Source: an uncultured Selenomonadaceae bacterium (GTDB lineage Bacteria > Bacillota > Negativicutes > Selenomonadales > Selenomonadaceae). Taken from it: a DNA stretch of 7,259 nt. The notes beneath the pieces are model-generated. The model did no database searches. It was not told where the DNA came from and saw only the letters and a program-made list of their open reading frames with translations. The DNA is taken from contig CAJORE010000182.1 of NCBI GenBank assembly GCA_905236595.1, positions 1-7,259 of the forward strand. The letters are read 5' to 3'. This document shows positions 1 to 5,848 of the stretch, piece after piece. The position numbers and the translations under genes are program-made. Every line of letters begins with the position of its first letter. Position 1 is the first letter of the stretch.

Positions 1-4
1 ACGT

Positions 5-81
5 CGGGGTGTAGTTCAGCTTGGTAGAACACTTGCCTTGGGAGCAAGGGGTCGCAGGTTCAAATCCTGTCGCTCCGACCA
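5..81 (+). tRNA. tRNA-Pro (anticodon UGG)
   Basis: This folds as a complete 77-base cloverleaf. The acceptor strand CGGGGTG (5-11) pairs with CGCTCCG (71-77), followed by discriminator A78 and an encoded CCA at 79-81. The anticodon stem CTTGC/GCAAG encloses the loop CTTGGGA, which places TGG at the anticodon. The T arm carries GGTTCAAATCC. An anticodon of UGG reads proline codons, mainly CCA and CCG. A second tRNA gene follows after ten bases, so the two are probably cut from one transcript. The promoter lies outside the window. Confidence 0.97.
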
Positions 82-91
82 TGACGATTTT

Positions 92-168
<77 letters not shown>

Positions 169-177
169 CGAGAAACC

Positions 178-209
178 AAGAGCCTTGGCATCTTGCCAAG
201 GCTCTTTTT
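178..209 (+). terminator. Intrinsic terminator of the tRNA transcript
   Basis: A perfect 13-bp stem (178-190 pairing with 194-206) encloses the three-base loop TCT. It contains a GC-rich core (GAGCC/GGCTC) and runs directly into a T tract ending at 209. The hairpin begins ten bases after the CCA of tRNA-Arg. The T tract lies only on the + side, so it acts mainly on the tRNA transcript. Confidence 0.93.
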
Positions 210-268
210 GCGCCAGCTTGACGCTATATTATACCCAATACTTTTTTGCGGTTCGTTCAACTGCAAGC

Positions 269-300
269 AAAAAGCGGTCGGGAATAACCCGACCGCTTTT
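269..300 (-). terminator. Intrinsic terminator of the minus-strand cluster, probably bidirectional
   Basis: A 13-bp perfect stem, 270-282 pairing with 288-300, encloses the loop AATAA. Read on the minus strand, the GC-rich core CGGTCGGG/CCCGACCG is followed by a run of five T. It sits 12 bases beyond the stop codon of the phosphatase gene and so ends the leftward transcript. A shorter T run on the other side could also stop any rightward read-through from the tRNA genes. The bases between the two terminators (210-268) show no gene. Confidence 0.92.
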
Positions 301-311
301 ATATCGTTGCT

Positions 312-995
312 TTAATCGCTTTGCCAAACTTGACCGCTTAACACGTCCATGCAGGAAATGTGTCCGTTCGGCAAAAAAGAGCCGGTGTCCATGAGCGTGA
401 TGTTGTTGCTTAGTTTTAGTGGTTTGACGTTTAATGTTGACATTCCCGAAAAATATTGGATGGGCGTGTGGCCGACGAAGAATTTGGCTTTGCCGTCATA
501 ATGGTTATAAAATTCTTCGCGAATCCACAGCAAGTCCTCGGTGGTTTGTTCGTCAAAAGGAAGCCCGGGACGGATTCCTGCGTGGCAAAAGATGAATTCT
601 TCGCCGTTTATCGTCATTTTGTGGTAATAGGGGCGCTTGGCTATGAATGTCAACACGCGTTTTAAGGCGTCGGGCTCTTTTTTTTGCCATTCTTCAAGTT
701 CGCGGATAGTTTTGTTGCCGCCGTTGGGCAACCAAAATTCGGCTATGTTTTCCGCAAGATAATAGGCGAGCAACATTTCTTCGTGATTGCCGCGCAAGGC
801 AACCACGTTTTCCTTTTCGCTCATTTCCATTGCCCAACGCAGACACCGCATATTTTCCGGCCCTCTGTCCACATAATCGCCCAACAATATCAGGAAATCT
901 TCGGCGTTGTTAAACCGCACTTTGCGAAAAACGGACAGCAACCTGTCGAAATTGCCGTGCATATCGCCGATGACAAGGATCCGTTTGTAGGGCAT
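312..995 (-). CDS. PPP-family metallophosphatase (PrpA / lambda-phosphatase-like)
   Basis: The 227-residue protein carries the full metal-binding signature of the PPP (calcineurin-like) family. It has GDMHGN with D11 and H13, GDYVDRG at 39-45 with D40, RGNHEE at 68-73 with N70 and H71, the NGG motif near 91-93, CHAG with H138, and VGHTP with H176. Such enzymes use two metal ions to hydrolyse phosphate esters in the cytoplasm. No signal peptide or membrane segment is visible. Family members include protein Ser/Thr/Tyr phosphatases (PrpA and PrpB, lambda phosphatase) and diadenosine tetraphosphatases (ApaH). The length fits the PrpA/lambda group better than the longer ApaH, but substrate cannot be read from sequence. 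A strong Shine-Dalgarno, TAAGGAGGAT (minus strand, 1010-1001), fixes the ATG at 995. The glycosyltransferase stop is only 15 bases upstream, so the two are almost certainly co-transcribed. It is the last gene of the leftward cluster. Confidence 0.9.
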   Translation of the reverse strand: MPYKRILVIGDMHGNFDRLLSVFRKVRFNNAEDFLILLGDYVDRGPENMRCLRWAMEMSEKENVVALRGNHEEMLLAYYLAENIAEFWLPNGGNKTIRELEEWQKKEPDALKRVLTFIAKRPYYHKMTINGEEFIFCHAGIRPGLPFDEQTTEDLLWIREEFYNHYDGKAKFFVGHTPIQYFSGMSTLNVKPLKLSNNITLMDTGSFLPNGHISCMDVLSGQVWQSD

Positions 996-1010
996 GGGGC
1001 ATCCTCCTTA

Positions 1011-2246
1011 TCACAAATTGCGAATGACCGCCGAATCGAGTTGGGGCTTTATGCCCTCGCGGCAGGTAATAAGCCTTCGCCCGTCCGTATATTGTTCGTT
1101 TTCGGTGCAACCATCGTTGTTTAATATGTCGCGCAACTGCAAATAGTAATCGAAGATGATGACGGTGATTTTTTCGCCGGGCTTACATTCGGCGGCTGTC
1201 CTTCGCACATCGCTTATGTCCATTGCGCCGTGTTCGTCAAGTTGGCCGGCTTTAAGGTAAATATCGCCGGCTCCAAAAACTCCGGCGCGGCGCACGGCTT
1301 CTTCATACTTGGCATCGCCCCAGAAAATGCGTTGCCTGTAACCGGCAAGGAGGTTCCGTAAAGCGCGTTCGCTTTCCATTTGTTCGTCCCGCGCCGCAAA
1401 CGACAACGACAGCGCCCGCATGATAAAAGCGGCGTCGCACCACGGCGTTTGTCGGTAATGTTCCCAAAAGAGAAGGTCTTGCGGCGAATTTTGATCAAAA
1501 CCCAACTGACCGCCGGCGTAATGATATACGGCGCCGGTAAGCGGTGTGTACGGTGCGCCGTAGATGGCGGCGCGATTGGCGTTTAGCACGGGTGTGTTAT
1601 ATTTTGCGGGCAGGATTAAGCTGTCGTCCTTAAAGATAAAATTCAAAATATCTTGGTCGGGATATACCAAAAATCTGCGGTTGTTTGACCAAAAGGCGCA
1701 ACTTTCGGAAAAGAAATCGGGACGTGTTTTTAGGCGCACCATGTCGATAAGCAACACGCCGGAATTGAAGTAGCGTTCCTTGGCGATATAGCCGCCGGTA
1801 ATGAGCGGCACATTTTGCCATGAATTTTCGGATATTTCTTTGTCAACGGCGGCGGCGATTGTTTTGCCGGCAAGATCGTAACGATAAAGCTCCTTTAAGT
1901 CGAGATTGACGATAGTGTCGGCGTCAAGGTAGATGAGCCTTTTCACATCGGCGCCGATAACGTCGGCTAAACGCATACGGTAAAAGGAAGCCGGCGAAAA
2001 ATTGGTGTCGGCCAATGCGTTAAAAAGTTCCGGCGGCAAAGTAACATCGTAAAATTTAATCTTGCCGCCCCGCTTGTCGGCAAGGGCCGCAAAACGTTGC
2101 TTGTTGGCGGCGCTCAACGTTTTATCGCACAGCAGATGAACGGTAACTTTGTCGCGGGTATTGGACAATACGGACGACACGGAGGCGCCGATATATTTGG
2201 CATAAGTGCCGTCCGGGTCATACAGGGCATAACAAACATGAATCAT
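1011..2246 (-). CDS. Family 8 glycosyltransferase with extra C-terminal domain
   Basis: The protein has 411 residues. The first ~270 look like a GT8 (LgtC/RfaJ-type) retaining glycosyltransferase, with an N-terminal nucleotide-binding fold, the metal-binding DxD motif as YLDADTIVNLDL (106-117), the acceptor-side motif YFNSGVLLID (159-168) and PDQDILN (196-202). Members transfer a hexose from a UDP-sugar to a lipopolysaccharide core, surface glycan or protein. The usual HxGxxKPW near the end of the domain is degenerate here (HYAGGQLGF, from H242). A tail of about 120 residues contains VFGAGDIY (323-330) and a later hydrophobic strand with DYY near 368, which resembles a small Rossmann-like module. 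There is no signal peptide or membrane segment, so it is cytoplasmic or peripheral. GAGG lies ten bases before the ATG. The donor and acceptor are unknown. It is followed after 15 bases by the phosphatase gene. Confidence 0.88.
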   Translation of the reverse strand: MIHVCYALYDPDGTYAKYIGASVSSVLSNTRDKVTVHLLCDKTLSAANKQRFAALADKRGGKIKFYDVTLPPELFNALADTNFSPASFYRMRLADVIGADVKRLIYLDADTIVNLDLKELYRYDLAGKTIAAAVDKEISENSWQNVPLITGGYIAKERYFNSGVLLIDMVRLKTRPDFFSESCAFWSNNRRFLVYPDQDILNFIFKDDSLILPAKYNTPVLNANRAAIYGAPYTPLTGAVYHYAGGQLGFDQNSPQDLLFWEHYRQTPWCDAAFIMRALSLSFAARDEQMESERALRNLLAGYRQRIFWGDAKYEEAVRRAGVFGAGDIYLKAGQLDEHGAMDISDVRRTAAECKPGEKITVIIFDYYLQLRDILNNDGCTENEQYTDGRRLITCREGIKPQLDSAVIRNL

Positions 2247-2341
2247 GGCGTGTAATCCTCGGTAGAGTTACGGCAAATGAAAAATTGCCGTACTTTTTGA
2301 CGCAGTTGTCGGCGGATAATGCGGGCGGCCAAACGCCGCAT
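2243..2341 (-). CDS. Possible small basic protein, 32 residues (uncertain)
   Basis: A short open frame lies between the HD-domain gene and the glycosyltransferase gene. It encodes a basic peptide starting MRRLAARIIRRQLRQKVRQ, with nine arginines in 32 residues. It begins 12 bases after the HD-gene stop, in the same frame, and its TGA overlaps the glycosyltransferase ATG as ATGA, the usual geometry of translational coupling. Against it, no Shine-Dalgarno precedes the ATG, so translation would depend on reinitiation after the HD stop or on stop read-through. I recognise no homologue, and the frame may be open by chance. Confidence 0.22.
   Translation of the reverse strand: MRRLAARIIRRQLRQKVRQFFICRNSTEDYTP
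2269..2292 (-). other. Hairpin upstream of the glycosyltransferase start
   Basis: TACGGCAA at 2269-2276 and TTGCCGTA at 2285-2292 form a perfect 8-bp stem with an eight-base loop. In the leftward mRNA it ends eight bases before the GAGG ribosome-binding site of the glycosyltransferase gene and has no T tail. It is therefore not a terminator in that direction, and could affect translation or mRNA stability. On the + strand it is followed by CTTTTTG, which resembles a weak terminator, but no rightward gene precedes it. Confidence 0.4.
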
Positions 2342-2353
2342 GAACGCGAAAGG

Positions 2354-2914
2354 TCATTGTTCCATCAATTCGTCGGCGTGTTCCGTCATGCCTTTTATGG
2401 CGTATTCCATTACCGTTTCGATGGGTACGCCCAATTTGTCGCAACCTTCTTGGATGACGTCGCGTTTGCAACCGGCGGCGAAGCGTTTGTCCTTGAATTT
2501 CTTTTTGAGGCTTTTAACCGTCATGCCGACAAAGCCTTCGGGGCGCATCAGCGCGTAAGCGTGAATGATGCCCGTCAGTTCGTCCGTGGCGAACAGGCTT
2601 TTTTCCAAATTGGTGGTCGGCTCGACGTCGCTCATGGTAAGTCCCGAACCGTGGGAGATGATGGCGCGGATATCCGCTTCGTCAATATCTTCGTTCGCCA
2701 GCAACTCACGAACGTGACCGCAATGTTCGTCGGGAAATTTTTCGTAATCGACATCGTGCAAATAGCCGATTGCCGCATAATGATCCTTATCTTCGCCGAA
2801 ATAATCCGCCATGGCTCCCATAGCGGCCGATACGGCGGCGGCATGAACAAAAAGATGTTTTTCCGTTGTGTGCTTGGGCAAAATTTCTTTGGCTTTGGCT
2901 AAGGTAAGCTTCAC
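2354..2914 (-). CDS. HD-domain phosphohydrolase
   Basis: This is an HD-superfamily protein of 186 residues when started at the GTG at 2914. The metal-binding pattern is H24, the H53-D54 pair in YLHDVDYE, H88 in ISHG and D111 in ATDELTG, in the order expected for a single HD domain. Such proteins hydrolyse phosphate esters, often of nucleotides, but the substrate of this subgroup is not established. It resembles the stand-alone HD (HDIG-type) hydrolases common in Bacillota. The longer open frame up to 3010 is rejected because its first 32 codons (basic, cysteine-containing) do not look like the family. The GTG start also has GGAG nine bases upstream (minus strand, 2927-2924). No membrane segment or signal peptide is visible. 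It is the first gene after the promoter at 3020-3047 and is followed after 107 bases by the glycosyltransferase. Confidence 0.85.
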   Translation of the reverse strand: MKLTLAKAKEILPKHTTEKHLFVHAAAVSAAMGAMADYFGEDKDHYAAIGYLHDVDYEKFPDEHCGHVRELLANEDIDEADIRAIISHGSGLTMSDVEPTTNLEKSLFATDELTGIIHAYALMRPEGFVGMTVKSLKKKFKDKRFAAGCKRDVIQEGCDKLGVPIETVMEYAIKGMTEHADELMEQ

Positions 2915-3019
2915 TTTTATATCGCTCCGTTCCGGCAGGCAGTATTGAAAATTTGTGTTTTTCGCAATTTTGGGGCGGCAAAGCCTCAAACGCTTGTTGC
3001 GAATTTGCACATTTTTTCA

Positions 3020-3047
3020 ATTATATCATACACCTTGGCAAACGCAA
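3020..3047 (-). promoter_or_regulatory. Sigma-70-type promoter of the HD / glycosyltransferase / phosphatase cluster
   Basis: On the minus strand a perfect TATAAT (3025-3020) is preceded by TGA, making an extended -10. TTGCGT (3047-3042) lies 16 bases upstream as the -35. Transcription would start near 3012, leaving a leader of about 98 bases before the GTG at 2914. The stretch 2915-3011 shows no terminator or recognisable riboswitch. Confidence 0.72.
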
Positions 3048-3099
3048 TAAAATTTTGTTCGTTTGTTATGGGTAACCGCGAAAAAACGTTTTTATGCAC

Positions 3100-3131
3100 C
3101 GCCCGTTGCACCTTCGGCGCGGCAAACGGCG
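3100..3131. repeat. Imperfect inverted repeat between divergent promoters
   Basis: CGCC-GTT-GC on the left (3100-3109, with one extra C) pairs with GC-AAC-GGCG on the right (3122-3131, with one extra A), giving about nine pairs with two single-base bulges. Nearby, 3082-3093 is the perfect palindrome AAAAACGTTTTT. Both lie upstream of the two predicted start sites, so neither should be in the leader of either gene. Operator-like roles are possible but unproven. Nothing else is visible in 3048-3178. Confidence 0.3.
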
Positions 3132-3178
3132 ACACACAAACTGTTAGCGGCGGCGTACTATACTATATTCGCTTCTTG

Positions 3179-3187
3179 TGTTATAAT
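3179..3187 (+). promoter_or_regulatory. Extended -10 promoter of metG
   Basis: TGTTATAAT is a perfect -10 hexamer (3182-3187) with the TGn extension. No good -35 is found at the expected distance, as is common for extended -10 promoters. Transcription would begin near 3194, giving a leader of about 70 bases before the metG GTG. That is too short for the T-box or SAM riboswitches that sometimes control methionine genes in Bacillota. Confidence 0.65.
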
Positions 3188-3264
3188 GCTACAAACATTT
3201 TCCGTCGCTTCGCAATGGTTGAGCGCGGGCGGCGCAAAAATTTGCCAATCGGAGGAAACATACC

Positions 3265-4848
3265 GTGCGTAAATCCTTTTACATAACAACGCCAATATAT
3301 TATCCCAGCGCCAAATTGCACATCGGCCATGCTTATTGCACGACGCTTGCCGATACCATGGCGCGTTACAAACGTCTTGCCGGTTATGATGTGTTCTTTT
3401 TGACCGGTTCGGACGAACACGGGCAAAAAATTCAGCGTACCGCCGAAAAAGAAGGCGTCACGCCCATTGCTTATGTTGACGGCATTGTCGCCGGATTTCA
3501 AAAGCTTTGGGAACGGCTGTCGGTGTCCAACGATGATTTTATCAGAACCAGCGAAGAACGCCATATAAAAGTCGTGCAGGAAATTTTTCGCCGTATTTAC
3601 GAAAAAGGCGACATCTACAAGGGCGAATACAAGGGACTTTATTGTACGCCCTGCGAAAGTTATTGGACGAATCTGCAACTTGACGATAACGGCTGTTGCC
3701 CGGATTGTCACCGCCCGGTTGAAGAAGTCGCCGAAGAGGCGTATTTCTTCCGTTTGTCCAATTATGCCGACCGGCTTTTGCAACACATTGAGGAAAACGA
3801 AGATTTTATCCAGCCGGTAAGCCGTCGTAATGAGATGATTAACTTCATCAAACAGGGCTTGGAGGATTTGTGCATTTCGCGGACGTCGTTCGATTGGGGC
3901 ATACCCGTCCCCGGCGACGAAAAGCACGTTATCTATGTTTGGTTTGATGCGCTGACCAATTATTTGACGCCCATCGGTTTTTTGGACGATGCGGAAAAAT
4001 TTGCCAAGTTCTGGCCGGCGGACATTCACCTCGTCGGCAAGGAAATTGTGCGCTTCCATTCGATTATTTGGCCGTGTATTCTTATGGCGCTTGATTTGCC
4101 GCTTCCCAAACAAATTTACGGCCACGGCTGGTTGGTGGTAAAGGGCGACAAAATGAGCAAGTCGAAAGGCAACGTGGTTGATCCGTTGCTCTTAATCGAC
4201 GAGTTTGGCGCGGATGCCATTCGATATTTTTTGCTTCGCGAGATAAACTTGGGGCAAGACGGCAACTTCTCCCGTGATGCGCTCATTACGCGCATTAACG
4301 CCGATTTGGCCAACGACCTTGGCAATCTTTTGCACCGTACGTTGAACATGATCGGCAAATTCCAAGGCGGCATCCTTGTCGATCCGGCGGGCGGCGCGAC
4401 TGAATTTGACGAAAGTTTGACAGCCGACGCCAAAACGGCGGTGGACAATTACACGCGGGAAATGGACGTCCGGGCGTTGTCCGATGCCGTCAAAACGGCG
4501 TGGAATTTTATCGGCCGCGCCAGTAAGTACATTGACGAAACGGCACCGTGGGCGCTGGCGAAAGATCCGGCGAAAAAGGGTGCGCTGGCCGCCGTTTTGT
4601 ATAACTTGGCGGAGAGTTTGCGCATTATATCCATAATGGTTGCGCCCATAATGCCGACGACGGCGCAAAAAATCCATGAGCAACTTAACTTGCCCGGCGA
4701 TTTTGCCGCCGTGCGTTTAAGCGATGCCGAATGGGGCAAAACACCCTTGGGGCTTACGGTCGGCACGCCCGTGCAACTTTTCCCGCGTATTGAAATCGAA
4801 GGCGAGGGCAAGCAGGCGGTCAAGAAAAATAAGGGCAAGAAATCATGA
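3265..4848 (+). CDS. metG: Methionyl-tRNA synthetase (short form)
   Basis: This class I synthetase joins methionine to tRNA-Met, including the initiator. Its 527 residues show the signature HIGH at 19-22, a zinc knuckle with C127-x-x-C130 and C145-x-x-C148 in the connective insertion, and KMSKS at 296-300. The catalytic strand around FLTGSDEHGQK (45-55) and the helical anticodon-binding domain (about 350-500) are also present. The GTG start is set by a strong GGAGG nine bases upstream (3251-3255) and by the family-typical opening SFYITTPIYYPSAKLHIGH. Many bacterial MetRS proteins of 630-670 residues carry a further OB-fold tRNA-binding and dimerisation domain. This one stops after FPRIE in a lysine-rich tail, KQAVKKNKGKKS. 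The stop overlaps tatD, so no lost remainder follows. It forms an operon with tatD. Confidence 0.97.
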   Translation: MRKSFYITTPIYYPSAKLHIGHAYCTTLADTMARYKRLAGYDVFFLTGSDEHGQKIQRTAEKEGVTPIAYVDGIVAGFQKLWERLSVSNDDFIRTSEERHIKVVQEIFRRIYEKGDIYKGEYKGLYCTPCESYWTNLQLDDNGCCPDCHRPVEEVAEEAYFFRLSNYADRLLQHIEENEDFIQPVSRRNEMINFIKQGLEDLCISRTSFDWGIPVPGDEKHVIYVWFDALTNYLTPIGFLDDAEKFAKFWPADIHLVGKEIVRFHSIIWPCILMALDLPLPKQIYGHGWLVVKGDKMSKSKGNVVDPLLLIDEFGADAIRYFLLREINLGQDGNFSRDALITRINADLANDLGNLLHRTLNMIGKFQGGILVDPAGGATEFDESLTADAKTAVDNYTREMDVRALSDAVKTAWNFIGRASKYIDETAPWALAKDPAKKGALAAVLYNLAESLRIISIMVAPIMPTTAQKIHEQLNLPGDFAAVRLSDAEWGKTPLGLTVGTPVQLFPRIEIEGEGKQAVKKNKGKKS

Positions 4849-5636
4849 CGGAGTTTGTCGATACTCATTGTCACTTAAACGACGAACAATTTGCCGATGA
4901 TATTGCCGCTGTAATTGAGCGGGCGGCAGAGTCGTTTGTCACACGCATAATAAATATGGGCGACGATATTGGTTCGTCGGCATTGGCGGTAAAATTGGCG
5001 GATGAACACAAAAACCTGTTCGCCGCCGTGGGGATTCACCCGGAAAATGCCCGTGAGTTCACGTCCGGCGACGAAGCCCAATTTGCTTCTTGGTCGCAAA
5101 ACAAAAAAGTGGTTGCCGTCGGCGAAATCGGACTTGATTTTTATTGGGAGAAGGATGCCGAGCGACAGGAACTGCAAAAAAAATTGTTTGTGCGGCAACT
5201 TGACATGGCGCGGCAACTAAATTTGCCGGTATGTATCCACGATCGCGACGCGCATGGGGCGACCCTTGAAATTTTGCGGCGCGAAGGCAAAAATTTGCGG
5301 GGTGTCCTGCATTGTTTTTCGGGCAGTTTGGAAATGGCGCGTGAAGTGTTGCGCATGGGTTTTTTTATCGGCGTGGACGGGCCTTTGACGTATAAAAACG
5401 CCGCCAAATTGCCGGAAATTGTTGCCGCCGTCCCCCGGGATATGCTTCTTTTGGAGACGGATGCGCCGTATCTTGCGCCCGTGCCGAAACGCGGCAAACG
5501 CAACGAGCCGTCGTATTTGCCGTTGGTCGCCGCAAAAGTGGCCGCCCTTTGGGGTGTTGAGGACGTTGGAGAAATTGCCGTTCAAACTACCGAGAACGCC
5601 GAGGCGTTGTATGGCAAACTGCGGCGGACGTCGTAA
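4845..5636 (+). CDS. tatD: TatD-family metal-dependent hydrolase
   Basis: The 263-residue protein is full length for the family. It is a TIM-barrel metallohydrolase with the expected ligands: DTHCHL at 6-11 (H8, H10), GIHP at 63-66, GEIGLDFY at 93-100 (E94), H132 in VCIHDRD, HCFSG at 156-160 (H156) and ETDAPYLAP at 204-212 (D206). RGKRNEP follows. TatD proteins are cytoplasmic 3'-5' exonucleases linked to DNA repair and RNA turnover; despite the name they are not needed for Tat export. Its ATG overlaps the metG stop as ATGA, with AAGGG nine bases upstream, so translation is probably coupled. metG-tatD is a familiar pair in Bacillota, where it is often followed by rnmV and rsmA, but those are absent here. 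An imperfect stem (5637-5678) follows the stop but lacks a T tract, so no clear terminator is seen. Confidence 0.95.
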   Translation: MTEFVDTHCHLNDEQFADDIAAVIERAAESFVTRIINMGDDIGSSALAVKLADEHKNLFAAVGIHPENAREFTSGDEAQFASWSQNKKVVAVGEIGLDFYWEKDAERQELQKKLFVRQLDMARQLNLPVCIHDRDAHGATLEILRREGKNLRGVLHCFSGSLEMAREVLRMGFFIGVDGPLTYKNAAKLPEIVAAVPRDMLLLETDAPYLAPVPKRGKRNEPSYLPLVAAKVAALWGVEDVGEIAVQTTENAEALYGKLRRTS

Positions 5637-5681
5637 GCGACAAGAAAATGTTGCGGCCTCCAAAATAATTTTCGTCGCCGA

Positions 5682-5710
5682 TTGTATTTGTGTGCGGGAA
5701 GTGATATAAT
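5682..5710 (+). promoter_or_regulatory. Sigma-70-type promoter of ftsZ
   Basis: TTGTAT (5682-5687), a 17-base spacer and a perfect TATAAT (5705-5710) make a good promoter, again with an extended -10 (TGA before TATAAT). The start site would lie near 5717, leaving a leader of about 130 bases before the ftsZ GTG. A small hairpin, TTGCC-GTGT-GGCAA (5815-5828), sits just upstream of the ribosome-binding site. This promoter could drive ftsZ independently of metG-tatD. Confidence 0.7.
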
Positions 5711-5848
5711 GTGGCGGCAAAATCGTAAGGTATTTTGGGTGACTTTGTCTGGCGGCGCGTGGGTATCGGTTCGGTAAAGTTTTTTGCGTCGAATAAAAAC
5801 AGACGATTGCATTTTTGCCGTGTGGCAATAATTTGGGGGTTTGGGCTT

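Noticed and set aside
2285..2902. Plus-strand open frame of about 205 codons
   Set aside because: It is antisense to the HD-domain gene, whose metal-binding motifs are clear on the minus strand.
2915..3010. N-terminal extension of the HD protein
   Set aside because: The extra 32 residues are unlike the family, and the GTG at 2914 has a well-placed GGAG.
3194..3264. T-box or SAM riboswitch upstream of metG
   Set aside because: The leader from the predicted start site is only about 70 bases and lacks a T-box sequence or terminator hairpin.
3181..4125. Minus-strand open frame of 314 codons
   Set aside because: It is a long shadow of metG; the + strand has HIGH, KMSKS and the zinc knuckle, while the antisense peptide shows no family motif.
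5637..5678. Possible terminator after tatD
   Set aside because: The stem (GCGAC plus GAAAAT pairing with ATTTTC plus GTCGC) has a two-base bulge, a long loop and no T tract after it.
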